Shown here piece by piece: positions 34,015-44,800 of a stretch of DNA of 64,000 nt (the stretch's first letter is position 1; the number at the start of each line of letters is the position of its first letter). The stretch is taken from contig JAHLKI010000015.1 in assembly GCA_025602905.1 (NCBI GenBank), forward strand, positions 558,001 to 622,000, given 5' to 3'. Position numbers and translations under genes: made by a program. This stretch comes from Phlyctochytrium arcticum. Lineage: Eukaryota > Chytridiomycota > Chytridiomycetes > Chytridiales > Chytridiaceae. The notes beneath the pieces are model-generated. The model was given only the letters and a program-made list of their open reading frames with translations, was not told where the DNA came from and ran no database searches.

Positions 34015-34458
34015 AACTTGTTCGCTCCGGCAATCTCTTCCGGTGTAGCAAATGGTCTGAGATTGATTTAGTCAAGTTATACGTTTCAAGGGGAGTTGAA
34101 CACTTGATGCGCCAGGGTTGCTTGTCGGAATCTACACCGCAAGGCAAATACAGGTCTTCGTTCTCTCTATCTAGACTAGGGAAACTGAACTTTTTGAGAT
34201 AAAACCGTGCAAGCTGTCGAAGGTCGGCACTATCTCTTGGATCTCTTCAAGATAACTGTCTCACTATACTCGAATACTACTAGACTGTCTGACCACTGAA
34301 GCTATGAAACCAGGAGTAAACTTTCGCGAAGTCTACTGTTAGATTTTGTGTGATGACAGGGTAACTCTGTCGACAGGTGTGTCTTCTTCTCGTCAGCTCC
34401 AAGACGCGGAATACAGGCAGTAATTAGCGGGTGATCGTCGCCACGAAGACTTCGACAT
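33950..34458 (-). CDS. Small spliced ORF overlapping the MLH1 start (hypothetical)
   Basis: Not recognised. Three exons join in one frame: 34458-34415 (MSKSSWRRSPANYCL), 34364-34294 (YPVITQNLTVDFAKVYSWFH) and 34242-33950 (DPRDSADLRQLARFYLKKFS; CGVDSDKQPWRIKCSTPLET; KSISDHLLHRKRLP). The introns of about 50 bases begin GT and end AG, like others in the window. The product would be about 135 residues and looks folded rather than random. Its last ~65 bases lie inside MLH1 exon 1 in a different frame, which is unusual for a nuclear gene. It may be an independent gene, an upstream ORF on the MLH1 transcript, or chance. An upstream stretch (IWESLAYAINDIAERVAEQS, near 34505-34570) may be another exon. 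Confidence 0.35.
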
Positions 34459-34926
34459 TTGGTTTCTGATCAGGTTTCTGATTTGGTTTGCCGACCTACA
34501 TTGATTGTTCAGCCACCCGCTCAGCGATATCGTTGATAGCGTAAGCAAGGCTTTCCCAAATGCCCCCTTTTTACCCCCGAAAATCCATGCGATCGAAGCC
34601 TCGGTTGAAAAGCTGTGGATAAAAAATAACGGGGTAAACAGTCTTTCTTGGACCTTCTTTACGAGACACCCGGAGTTCGGCAAAAGAGTATAACTGAAGG
34701 GTAGGCGGGCCCCGACCCCGACGCGTTTTTATATAGCAACTATAAATCCGAGTACATTTTTGTAGCTTGAATCATTTATACCCACCTCATACCCAGTTTT
34801 GACTCGTTCCCAGTTTTGTTCTGGGCATCCTCGCGTGGGGACTGCCAACCGCGTTTAGTGAACGTCCCGCACGCGTCGGGTCGCCGGCATACGGGTCGCC
34901 AACAGGTTTTGACGTGAAAGTACACG
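34459..34926. other. Promoter spacer upstream of MLH1 and the 34927 gene
   Basis: Divergent intergenic stretch. Near 34505-34570 the minus strand has a helix-like coding stretch that may belong to the small ORF beside MLH1. The rest holds a TATA-like run and two ACGCGT boxes, listed separately. Confidence 0.4.
34721..34876. promoter_or_regulatory. Two ACGCGT (MCB-like) boxes with adjacent TATA-like run
   Basis: ACGCGT occurs at 34721-34726, directly before TTTTATATAGC, and again at 34871-34876. In yeasts ACGCGT is the MBF site of G1/S genes. The boxes lie 50-200 bases before the 34927 gene and about 700-860 bases before MLH1. Function is inference, and the same hexamer also occurs within coding regions of this window. 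Confidence 0.3.
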
Positions 34927-36800
34927 ATGAAGGGAGACGCTCTTTCAGCCGCGCTGTCGACGGAGGGCTATGGTGTTTCTACGACAGACAGGTCAACAAA
35001 GAATTTCGCTGGGAACTTTGGTTACATGTCCTTCCTCACGAATGGATACATGGGAATGAACTATAACAACCATGCTTCTGAGCCCTTGCCTCTTCCCGCC
35101 GAGCCGCTCATGGCCACGGAACGTAGATGCAGCAGGCCTTTGAAACTGTCCAACTCCAGTTACGACCCAGCCGTGGTTTACGCTAAAGAATCCAGCATCA
35201 CCTCCCGGCCTTTGCATAATATGAATGCCGACCTCCTCTTGCCCTCGCCGCCTTCAGGTGTCGGTGATTTCCAAAAGCTCGCCTGCGGCAATCTGCAAGC
35301 CACGTATGGGTTGCAACCAGCGCAAACGGATGCGTTCCCTACTCCTATGCCATCCACTGCACCGCGGCAAGCACAAGTAAAGCCCAGTCTCCTACCTACC
35401 GCGAGCATCCCATCCCATCTACAGTATTACCCTGCCACGAATCCGCATGAGATTGAGCGTTTGCAGAAATGGATCCAGGAGATGGACTCGGTAAATGATC
35501 TATGCGCACAGTTCTAAATGAAAGCCACTGATTGACCAATCAATATCTAGGGTCCAAGCAACTCTTCTGTGTTTGCATTTTCTGGGCAACAAAGTACTTT
35601 ACGTAGGTTTGGGGAGCGTTTCACATCTAAGCAGATGCACTAAAGATTCCTGAAATGACAGATGCTGGAAATGTTTTGGAAAATGGTAGCTTGTTGTCGA
35701 CCAACAGCTGCTTGCCAAGCAACGCCCCCGGTGCTTTTGATCTGAGTTCATTCTCATCCCAAGCAGTAAGTATTTCCCGTTCTCATCGTGCCCTCGTGCA
35801 ATGTTGTAACTCGTTTCATCGTAGAAAACGGCGGCCACATTTGCGCCCAATCCCACAATTCCTCCTCTGCACGCGTCGCAGCCATTATCAACTTCCCTGC
35901 AAACAGAAACACTATCCTCATACCAGTCAATCAACCAACAATCGGTCAACTACCTCGATGAGCGACCCGACGGGCCTGCAAACTTCCGGCCGCACTCAAT
36001 CTGCGGAAGCAGCAGCACGTTCACGAATTCGGGTCTGAGACCCATCATTCAAATCAATGCAACCTTTTCAGCAAAATTGCCCAGTTCTTTTCAGCTCACC
36101 ACCGACAAGTTACTCGCAAAGCAGAAGCGTGTTGCCTCTCAAGTGCGTGCTGCCTCTCAGTTGCGTTCTGCCTCTCAAATGCGTGGTCCCTCCCAAGTGC
36201 GAAACCTGCATCTAGCAACTCCATACAGCCGGCGCAACGGAGAAAAGGCAGAAGAAGTTCCTGCTAGGCGAAGATCCACCGGTGGGGCAATCGTGATGCA
36301 GGGCAGGGTTGGAGATAATGTTGCGGCCAGGGAGGTCTCATTGAATGGTGTTCCAATCTATCGCCGGCGCAGTGATGGGTATGCCACAAGCTAAAGCTGG
36401 TCATCAATGCCGATAACTAACTATCGCGCTTTTAGATGGATCAACTTAAGCCGTAAGCTTTCCTTACTAACCATTAATCAGAGGCCATCTCCTTTGCTAA
36501 ATGTGCGGAACACAGATATTTGCAAGGCCGTGGGCATGCAGAAAGGCCAAAGAAGCCGCATCATCAACAAGGAAACGCGCGAGTGCGCGCACCAAAAGGT
36601 GCAAGGCGGGGCTGCAGCATTCCAGGGAACCTGGTAAGTCCAGAGAGCACCCAAACACCCCGACACTGTTGAGTTGACGCTCTTTCAGGATTCCCCAATA
36701 CAAGGCCAAACAATTTGTCGTAGCGCAGGGAGTGTACGATTCAGTACGCGACCTTTTTGATAGTACTCCTCCCCCTCAACATACTTTGCATTTAGTTTAG
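34927..36800 (+). CDS. Low-complexity protein of unknown function
   Basis: Not recognised. The ATG at 34927 gives MKGDALSAALSTEGYGVSTT. Exon 1 (to about 35490) is Ser/Pro/Tyr/Asn-rich and ends HEIERLQKWIQEMDS. Later exons give SNSSVFAFSGQQ, DALKIPEMTDAGNVLENGSL, SLQTETLSSYQSINQQSVNY and PNFRPHS-type segments, then the Ser-Gln-Arg hexapeptide repeats. The 3' structure is ambiguous: the frame can stop at 36394, or splice on to an exon near 36480-36633 and a last exon ending at 36800 (YKAKQFVVAQGVYDSVRDLF). The composition is that of a disordered regulatory or RNA-binding protein; no domain is visible. Upstream are two ACGCGT boxes. Confidence 0.5.
36134..36205 (+). repeat. 18-base coding repeat, four copies
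   Basis: Four tandem 18-base units encode A-S-Q-V-R-A, A-S-Q-L-R-S, A-S-Q-M-R-G and P-S-Q-V-R-N. The DNA copies differ at a few positions each, so the array is not brand-new. Confidence 0.75.
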
Positions 36801-37232
36801 ATACCAAACATTTATACCCACATACATGCATTTCCAAAAACGTTGCCTAAAGAAAAAGAATACCAGGCTTTGAAACCCGTATAGTGTCTTCTGATTCGTC
36901 TTGAAGCGCTACAAAGTTGGGGTCCGCCAAAGTCGAGGCCCCGGCTATCTGGAAACCAGACACATTGTCTGATCCGGGCAAGAGATCGCAGAGATTTCGC
37001 GGCGCTTGGCGGCTCGCTCAGGCAAATTTTGGCGGTTGGGTCACGTGTGGGAATTGCGCAGGTTGCTGAGGTTTGACCGGTTTCGGAGGCTCCGAATTCC
37101 TACTCCAGTTTACGTTTCCCTCCCACGAACATTCGATAACCTGTCCCCTTACCGCAACCTCACAACTATTGCTAAAGGACGGTCCCATAGCATCCTCTTT
37201 CATCCTTGCAAAATTGGTGATTCTCCTTGGAT
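36801..37232. other. Spacer upstream of PH-domain gene
   Basis: About 430 bases. Contains a CACGTG E-box-like core near 37042. I see no gene. Confidence 0.35.
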
Positions 37233-38297
37233 ATGGTCTCGCAGTGTATTCTGAAGGCTGGGGTTCTCTCGCAAAAGCGCAAGGCGCTGACAGCTCTCAA
37301 GCGTTTTGTCGTGCTCTGTGTGCCGTCGTCGATAGTTGATATTCAGGATGTGTACACCGCCATCTTCAAGACGGATCCCGCCAAAGAAATCGATATGAAG
37401 ACGGTTCCGTGGTTGGGGAACGTTGCGTGTGCAGCTGTTCGAGGTATGCGCGTGTCCTTTTGTTTATTTTGACATGGTATTAATGGCTCGCATTGTATAG
37501 GAACACCTCTGCTGGTCATCATGCCCAATGAGAATTCCGTCTCGAACCCGGTGTTCATTCACTTTTCAGATGTGCGCGCCATATCCGATGAGGAAGATTT
37601 ACGCTCTGCTTGCAACTTTGCGATTCATACCGATGTCAAAGGCCAAGACCACCGCTTTGTAGCGTCATCCTCGATCGAGTACCAGGAATGGAGTCAAGCC
37701 CTGAAGAAGGCTATGAGCATGATTGGATCAGAAGTCGACGACTTAGAGGATGAAGCCTTACTGAATTTAAATATGAATGCCTTAATGGATTTCGAGCGGA
37801 TGGCTTCCAAAGATGCCAAACCTTTACCCCGTCCAATAGAGCGACAATACTCGAATTCCTCCATGGGACTGCCACCAGCAGCTGAGCATGAGCAGTCTTT
37901 TGAACCGCATGCCCCACAATCTCGGTTTGAGCCGCAACGATATGACAGCTTTCAACGGAGCGCACCATCACCCATTACTATCCCAAGCCAGAATCGCCGC
38001 CCAACAAATGTTCGAAGCCATGTTCTTCCCGACGATGTTGCCCCTCAGCACTCTACATCGCGCAAGTTTGTCCTGGGTCAAGATATGCCACGATCACCAG
38101 GTGCTGGATCCCCGCGACCATACTATGCCGCCGAATCCGAGAGGCCTTCATCCCAATCCACCATCAAATCGTCTGCAACACAGACGTCTCAAAACTCAAA
38201 CTCCCGAGACTCTAACCCACCAGCTGCCCCGTCCCCAGTCAGTCCAGTTAGCGCTGGCTTCCGTGGATCGGTTGAAGTAGAGGAAAATCACGCCTAG
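37233..38297 (+). CDS. PH-domain protein with disordered C-terminal tail
   Basis: Likely membrane- or phosphoinositide-binding adaptor of about 335 residues. The ATG at 37233 gives MVSQCILKAGVLSQKRKALT. The PH core reads AGVLSQKRKALTALKRFVVL, an intron at about 37445-37499, TPLLVIMPNE, FIHFSDVRAISDEEDLRSAC, NFAIHTDVKGQDHRFVASSS and YQEWSQALKKAMSMIG; the final helix carries the invariant Trp. After residue ~165 the protein is Ser/Pro/Gln-rich with many SP and TP sites (RSPGAGSPRPYYA; PAAPSPVSPVSAG). Only one intron is clear. The partner is unknown. Confidence 0.75.
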
Positions 38298-38553
38298 TTT
38301 TTTGACGAGTGCTGGCCACCCGTCAAAGGCTCTTTCACCCGTCATTAAACCAGCAAGCGGACTTCTCTTACGGGCCCCATCTATTTTTACTATGAAATAT
38401 GCGCCAGTTTGCTTTTTAATTGTTCCCCTGTAATCTACTTTTTTCCTCCTGCTCCCCTAATTCTTTACTTCTTGTAAATCCTTTGTAACCCCCAATCGAT
38501 GATATATTGTTTTCGCTCTGGAGATAGAAATTTCATACTTCGACATTTCCTTT

Positions 38554-39928
38554 TCAATAAACGCTTGGTGCATACCTTGTGTGATAGTCGACATTTCGAT
38601 ACGCTTTTCGCAACTGTGCTTCTGCGTCCTTTCGAGGACCAGCTTGCGTTGCATCACCCGACCCCAGCTTTTCCGTAATTTCATCAAATCTGAGGTACGC
38701 GTTTCGAAATTCTTTCAAAGCGGCTTCCTTCTCCACACCATCGCCCGTGCGTTTGTTGTCTTCCTCAATTTCCAATGGTGTAGCAGCCACGAATTTGAAA
38801 TCTGGAGCCGAACCACCAAGCTTCTCAGGGAGATTTTTGGCATCAATGTACTTGTCCAGCTCATTACTTTTCACAAAATGTACTTTAGACGCAACCACTG
38901 GGTCCAACCATGGACGGATGACGGCCCAACAACCTTGATCATAACATTAGCACGAACTACCGATATGCAGTGATTGATGAAATCAATACCATTGAAGACC
39001 CAGGGTGCGTTGACTACAAGCGCACATCCTAGAGACTCTGGGTAAAAATCTTGCTATCGAACATAAAACTCAAAATAAGCATGCAGTAGACTCTACACGA
39101 TATGGCTGGAACGTACCATGCATGTGAGTAGGAATTTGAGGTATTCGTAGTCCTAAATTTCACCAGTATAAACAGACCAATTCGCCAAAGATCGAGATCA
39201 GCCCGTACCATGTTTTTCAACCCAAAATTCGACATGTCGAAAATGATGGTAGCCATTTCTTGTGGTGGTTTGAGCAGCAGTCGGCCAGTTTCAAGCAGCA
39301 AGACTGTGAACAGCTTTCCTTTCTCCTTGTCCACATTGTTTTTATCATGCAGTTGGGCGTGGCAATAGCTGTTTGGATTATCAGAACACAAGACGGGTAA
39401 AATACTGACTTTTGTGGGTCATACCAGCATGGTCGTCCCTCCTTATCCTGTCCGTAAAAGTAACTCTTGTTTGAGTTCAACTCGCGTGGATCCAAAGCCT
39501 CCTCTCCATCCGTAATCAACTCTCTCACGCCAAATTCCCGCCTCCATCGTAAAGTCATAATGGTCATCAAAACAGCTTTCTGAATATCCCACTTGCGGGC
39601 TCGCAAGAATCGGAGGAGGAGCTGATCGGGTCGGTCATAGCCGCAGGCAAACCAAAGTTCATCTTCGAGTTCGGCGGGGGAGGGATCTTCAGACCGATTT
39701 ATCGCTGACCTGAGCGCAGCGTAGAAGGCATATAGCGTCTAAGGATGGTTCCTGTATTCAGAACGACCGTTTTCTTTGCCCTGTTTTGTAAAGCAGTACG
39801 CACCTCTTCTTGGTCTGGAGTCAAGTTATCTGAAGATGGACGCGTAGAGAGGAAAGTCAGTTTTCGCTACAATCCTTGAGCTTTGCCAACTTTATCGCAC
39901 CAATATGTCCTGGATCACTGGCCGTCAT
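38554..39928 (-). CDS. Sec14-type (CRAL-TRIO) phospholipid-transfer protein
   Basis: Phosphatidylinositol/phosphatidylcholine transfer protein of the Sec14/PDR16 group. The ATG at 39928 gives MTASDPGHIGAIKLAKLKD, spliced to LTPDQEETLY. The CRAL-TRIO N-domain follows (DQLLLRFLRARKWDIQKAVL, then TLRWRREFGVRELI). The lipid-binding domain includes SYFYGQDKEGRPCWYD, MATIIFDMSNFGLKNM and, after an intron, YPESLGCALVVNAPWVFNG. It continues with VVGPWLDPVVASKVHFV-type sequence and LPEKLGGSAPDF, the usual end of the fold. The C-terminal ~90 residues are charged and helical. The stop at 38554 assumes no further splice; a GT site nearby (CACACAAG/GT) could extend it. Confidence 0.85.
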
Positions 39929-40314
39929 ATCTGCCGGCCTCAACTTGTATTTTGGGAAGGAGTTGAAGCCTGGTTTTGTGGTTTGTATATGTGAGCAGCT
40001 TCCCCACTGTTTTGTCTGGGAGAAAATGTAAATTCACTCTGACTAAGCTCAAAATCTGAGCTCAAATTGTGATGACGACAACACTGCGGTTGCGCAAGAA
40101 GCACAAATTTCCCACAACCAGGTTATGATAATCCAACTTATAAACATGTAACTTGAACTGATGAACATAGCAATCTAGTCCTGATTGTCATTTCTCGTCC
40201 TCAAATACGCTTAATGAAGGGGAATGAGTTAAGTTACAGGGCGTCAGATCTATCTACAGCTTCCAAGATGTAATAGGAATGGGTAATAGGTTTTTTGTCA
40301 TAGTGCAATCAGTC
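39929..40314. other. Spacer between Rec114-like and Sec14-like genes
   Basis: About 385 bases, both flanking genes on the minus strand. I see no coding frame. It should hold the Sec14-like promoter and the Rec114-like 3' end. Confidence 0.4.
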
Positions 40315-41575
40315 CTAAATTGAATCTGGGTTATCAGGTTGTAAACTGTCATACCGTTCGAGTGCAAGAACAAAGCTTTCGAAATCTGTAGATTCCAAGA
40401 ATCTGGCAGTCTCTGCGTCTCTCAAAATCATGCGCAGGTAGGATTGCAGCCCCGCTTCCGAGAGATAGTCCAGAACAGAAGATCCCTTGTTGGATAAAAC
40501 ACCATCAAGAGCATTGTAGGCTTGCTGCATAGACTCTATCGATTCATCGATTGTGGTTACTCCCGCACGCGTCACGGCTTGGGATGCAGAAATCAAAGCT
40601 GTCGATACTGGATTTTGGCTAGGTGGGGAAAAGATCTCTATAATTGATGAGGGTGTCGTTATGGATGCAATATCCATTGGTGCGCTTGGCGGGATGGACG
40701 CGTCATCCACACATTGGAAGCGAGCATATCGGTTGCTGAGGATTCGGCCTGGCATCGGGAGGGGTTGAGCCACTTCGGGAGGCCCAATGGGGGTTGGCAT
40801 CCGTAGCCCTTCCAAATTCAGGTTGTTGGTTGGCCGAACAGGTGTGGTCGTTTCGGATGGCGGCCATGACGAAGAGGCAGAGGCAAGCGGTTGGGCTGGT
40901 TGGTACGGCTCCACTGCGGGTATTCGTTTGTGGGCTTCTACTGGGGGTGGATTTGACGCCTTTTTTGCTGGAGGTGGTTTGTACAGGTTTGTCGCTGGGA
41001 TTGTTTTGTAGGGCTCTTTTGACGAAATTGGCGTGTAGGACTCTGATAGCGAAGGTGGCAACTCCAGTGTCGCTTGCGACATGGTCATCGTTTGCACCAT
41101 CTTGATCGACACAAATCGGGACATTACAGCTTTGAAAGCGTTTATATCCTGATCTCGCGTGAAGCGCACTTGAAAACGTCGAAGAAGTTTCTGAAATATG
41201 GAATGAATTAACAATCTTGCCAAGTTTGTTCAGCAAACTCCTTACATTCTGTATGTACTTGATGTAAATGATCATCCCTTTTTGTAAAACGTTGAACTTG
41301 TTGGCATCAACAGCTTGCTGATCCAACGAATGGTTTTCCTACAAATAGTTTGGCAACAATGCTCATCAAAATTTTAATCATTCTATTCTTACCAGATCGA
41401 CCAACTTTGGGGATAATACATATGCGCGAAGGTGCCCACCACCGTGGACGTGCTCCTCAATGGCCACCCGCATTGGCCGGTCTGACAGGTAGACCCATCC
41501 GGAAGCTGGAGTCCCATCCTCGTTAGGATACAGCCGCGAGTACTTATCGATGATGAATGTGTGTGCGCTAGCCAT
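40315..41575 (-). CDS. Rec114/Rec7-like meiotic recombination protein (candidate)
   Basis: Proposed member of the Rec114 family, which with Mei4 and Mer2 licenses Spo11 double-strand breaks on meiotic chromosome axes. The ATG at 41575 gives MASAHTFIIDKYSRLYPNED. Three exons build a PH-like N-terminus (GWVYLSDRPMRVAIEEHVHG; GMIIYIKYIQN; KLLRRFQVRFTRDQDINAFK; VMSRFVSIKM). The long middle is Pro/Ser-rich. The C-terminus has LQSYLRMILRDAETARFLES and FESFVLALERY, matching in spacing the short Rec114 C-terminal helix (LRLCLMD..FPAFVEEVE in vertebrates, recalled). Family members are very divergent, so this rests on domain order and a few residues; structure prediction would decide. About 370 residues. 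Confidence 0.55.
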
Positions 41576-41800
41576 GTCGAGAGCTTGCCGAGTTTAACGA
41601 TGCTAGCGATGGCGCGTGAGAACAGTTGGAAATTCCAATTTCGCCTTATGTCAGCAAGACACGTGCCGCACTCTGAATCTCCGACCAGGACCGACCTTGG
41701 ATCTGGATCGTTCCACTCGCCATTTCGAACCCCCAGTCTTGCGCAACCCAAAAAATTAAAAATGAAGAAATTCATGACAAGCTCAAACTATTAAGTGTTG

Positions 41801-44800
41801 ATGCCCACGGAACCATCACTACACATGACACTCATCAAGTCCGAAGCCGGAGCTAGTAAGCCATTGAGTGTCTTGTCATTAGGTCAAGATGGAGATATGC
41901 ACAAGGCCTCCCGCTCACCATCACCCAAACTTCCCAAGCAACAGCTCCAGACTGAACGACCAGTTCTTTCGCTACGAGCTGCGAGACTTGCATCGTCGAC
42001 AGATAACGCGTATACATATAACAGTGCCGCAATAAATACCATCAAAGCAAACCAGTTGGCCAGAGATAGAGATGCCCAGCAGTACATGCGCAGATTTACC
42101 ACCAGTCCTTCCGCACCGCTATCGGCAAGCTCAAAGCATCCTAGGCCACAGACAGGCAGAGAAGGACTGAGACGGACAGGTAATGGTAGCTCAAGGCGAT
42201 GGTCTATGGGAATGGAGGGAACCCCCGACGAAGAAAGCTACCCGATTCGTAACTCTGCTTTGCGCACCCGAACAGTTTCCCATCACACGAGCGGAGGGAC
42301 GCCATTTGTTCGGCTCAATGGTACGGACGTGCGTAGCAGCAGCACACTCCCAAAACCACCAGAACTTCCCTCACATTGTCCACCACACTCTTCCACTCAT
42401 CCAATCGGAGCTCATACCGCCGGGTTTTACGCAAAACAAGCTTATGCTCAAGCAAAGACATCATCCTTGCCCTTGACAGGTGGGCTGCCACCAAACTTTC
42501 GGCATATCGCGTCGCCCCGACGGAAGCGAGCTCACACCGCTGACGGGATCATCAAGATCAGGGAGACGGACATGGGCGGATGGACAGGCAAATCACATAA
42601 GGGCAAGCCGGCCATCCAAATGGAGGACAGTTACGTGGTTGAGCTTTTCGCGGATGATACATACGTTGCTCGAACGAAGCGACCATCCACTAGCGCCGAC
42701 CTGCAGCATGTAGAGGAATATCTCGGAATCTTGACGGATGTCGATTGCGTTCACGAACAGCTGCTTGAAGCCCTCAACTGCCTTCTTGCCTTGGCAGAAG
42801 AAAGTGGTATATGCAACCCTCATGTGCGTCACTTCGACAGAGAAAGGCTAACTCCATCTTGTCAGAGGTGGTGGCCAGAGATGTTTTGTATGACAAAGGC
42901 GCAATTCCCATACTGTTAAATCTCATCCGACAGAGTCCGAGCGACATGCTGGACGTTTCAATCAAGGCCTGCGCACTTTTACAAATGATGGCGGCCGAGA
43001 GTGGTAGGTACCGGTGAATTTACCAACAACTTGTCAGTCACTGAATAAATACACGCGAAGCCCTGGCCCGACCGACAATCACAGAGTACGGCGGTGTAGA
43101 TATCCTGCTAGAGACAGTCACCAGTCTTGGACGAGGTACGATTAAGCCGTGTGGATGGTGCTTTTTCCCCGCTAATACGCATATTTGCGCAGTCGTGAGC
43201 GACAACCGACGGTTTAAATATGCGGATCGCGCCAACGGACGGGGGAAATCAAAAAATCTCATGGCTCCAAGCACCCCTACCACCCCGCAATCCCCGCATG
43301 GTGGATATCGCTCTCCAGAGAACACCTCGACTGGGACCCTTTTGTCTCACACTTCACTTCCCATGAGCGAGGAAGCGGGTCGTTCGAACGGCGCAAACTT
43401 GCATCTCTTGGCAGGAAGCGACACACCAGGACCACAAGAAAGTAATGGAATAGAGGAAGAAGAAACTTCATTGATTGCTGGACTATTGCAAAAGTACTTT
43501 CAGCCGCAATTTCTAGCGCATGTGGAGAAAACCGACAAGACTACGCGGTCTCAGATCATTAGACACCTACTGGTGCTTTTCGAGGTTGGTCGTAGCCTGG
43601 CGATTGTCTCTCACCGCCATCATCCTGATGCAATGATAATAGAAAGTCGATAAGCTTCTTTCCGTCAGTAGCGCTATCTCGCTCGATGTAGATCTAGACA
43701 CTGCGATGCGCCAAATCATCTACGATGGAACAACGATGCTGCAAGCAGAAATGCTACTTCTTTTCCTCGTAGATCGCAATGGAGATTTGGTACCATTGGA
43801 GTTTGACATGAGCAGCTCGAACCTCTTGAGTGACGTCCATTATCCCCTGGGCAGCGGTATAGCTGGCTATGTTGCGCAAAGCGAATGCATAGTCAACATT
43901 CGCGATGCAATGAATAATGAACGTTTCGATGTTGCCATCGATATTCGCAATGCAGATATTCCTGCGCACTCCATACTCTCTGTGCCCATTCGAACCCGCG
44001 ACAATGTTTTGAAAGGCGTACTACAAGCTGTGAACAAGTACAACGTAAACGGAAACCCAATGTATTTCAATCACGAAGATGAATTTCTGATGAAGGCATT
44101 GGCTCGTACAGCAGCCATCATTATTAAAAACGGCCAAGTTTATGAGACAATGATGAAAACGCAGAAGAAAGTGGAGGTTCTCTTGGAAACAACACGATCT
44201 CTCGGTTCCACTTTGGAGCTAGACCACCTCATCAAGATGATTATGGATTCGGCGAAGGAGCTCTTGTCAGCCGACAGATGTACACTTTTCTTGAGGGACA
44301 CGGAAGGGAAATACCTACGTGCGCACGTTCAGGGGCGGGATTCTCTTCAAGAAATTCGAATCCCTCTGAATGCGGGCATTGCGGGCTTTGTCTATACATC
44401 TGGCGGTACGTGAGAAACTATTTGTGATGGTTTATATCTGAAAGTGGCACATAGAGTCGGTCAACATTCCTGATGCCTACAAGGATCCAAGGTTGGTTAA
44501 TGCTCTGAACGAACGCGGAAACTTTTGCTCATTAAATCATAGGTTCAACCCAGATGTAGACAAACAAACAGGATATGTGACCAAAAACATTCTTTGTATG
44601 CCCATCCGCAACATTAGGTTTGTTCCAAATTCTCCATTCAGTTTGTAGAATGAAGCCATTCTTAGTTTTATACATTAGCGGTGAAAGCATAGGTGTCACT
44701 CAGATGATCAACAAGCAGGGCGGAGCATTTACCATGGATGATGAGAGGTACGTGCTCAGAAGATTCCTTCAAACCAGGCCCCCCTGACGAAGCTGTTCAT

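Noticed and set aside
41801..43200. Cyclase N-terminus as a separate armadillo gene
   Set aside because: Introns near 42808-42866, 43006-43054 and 43139-43191 join ARM and GAF parts in one frame with no intervening stop.
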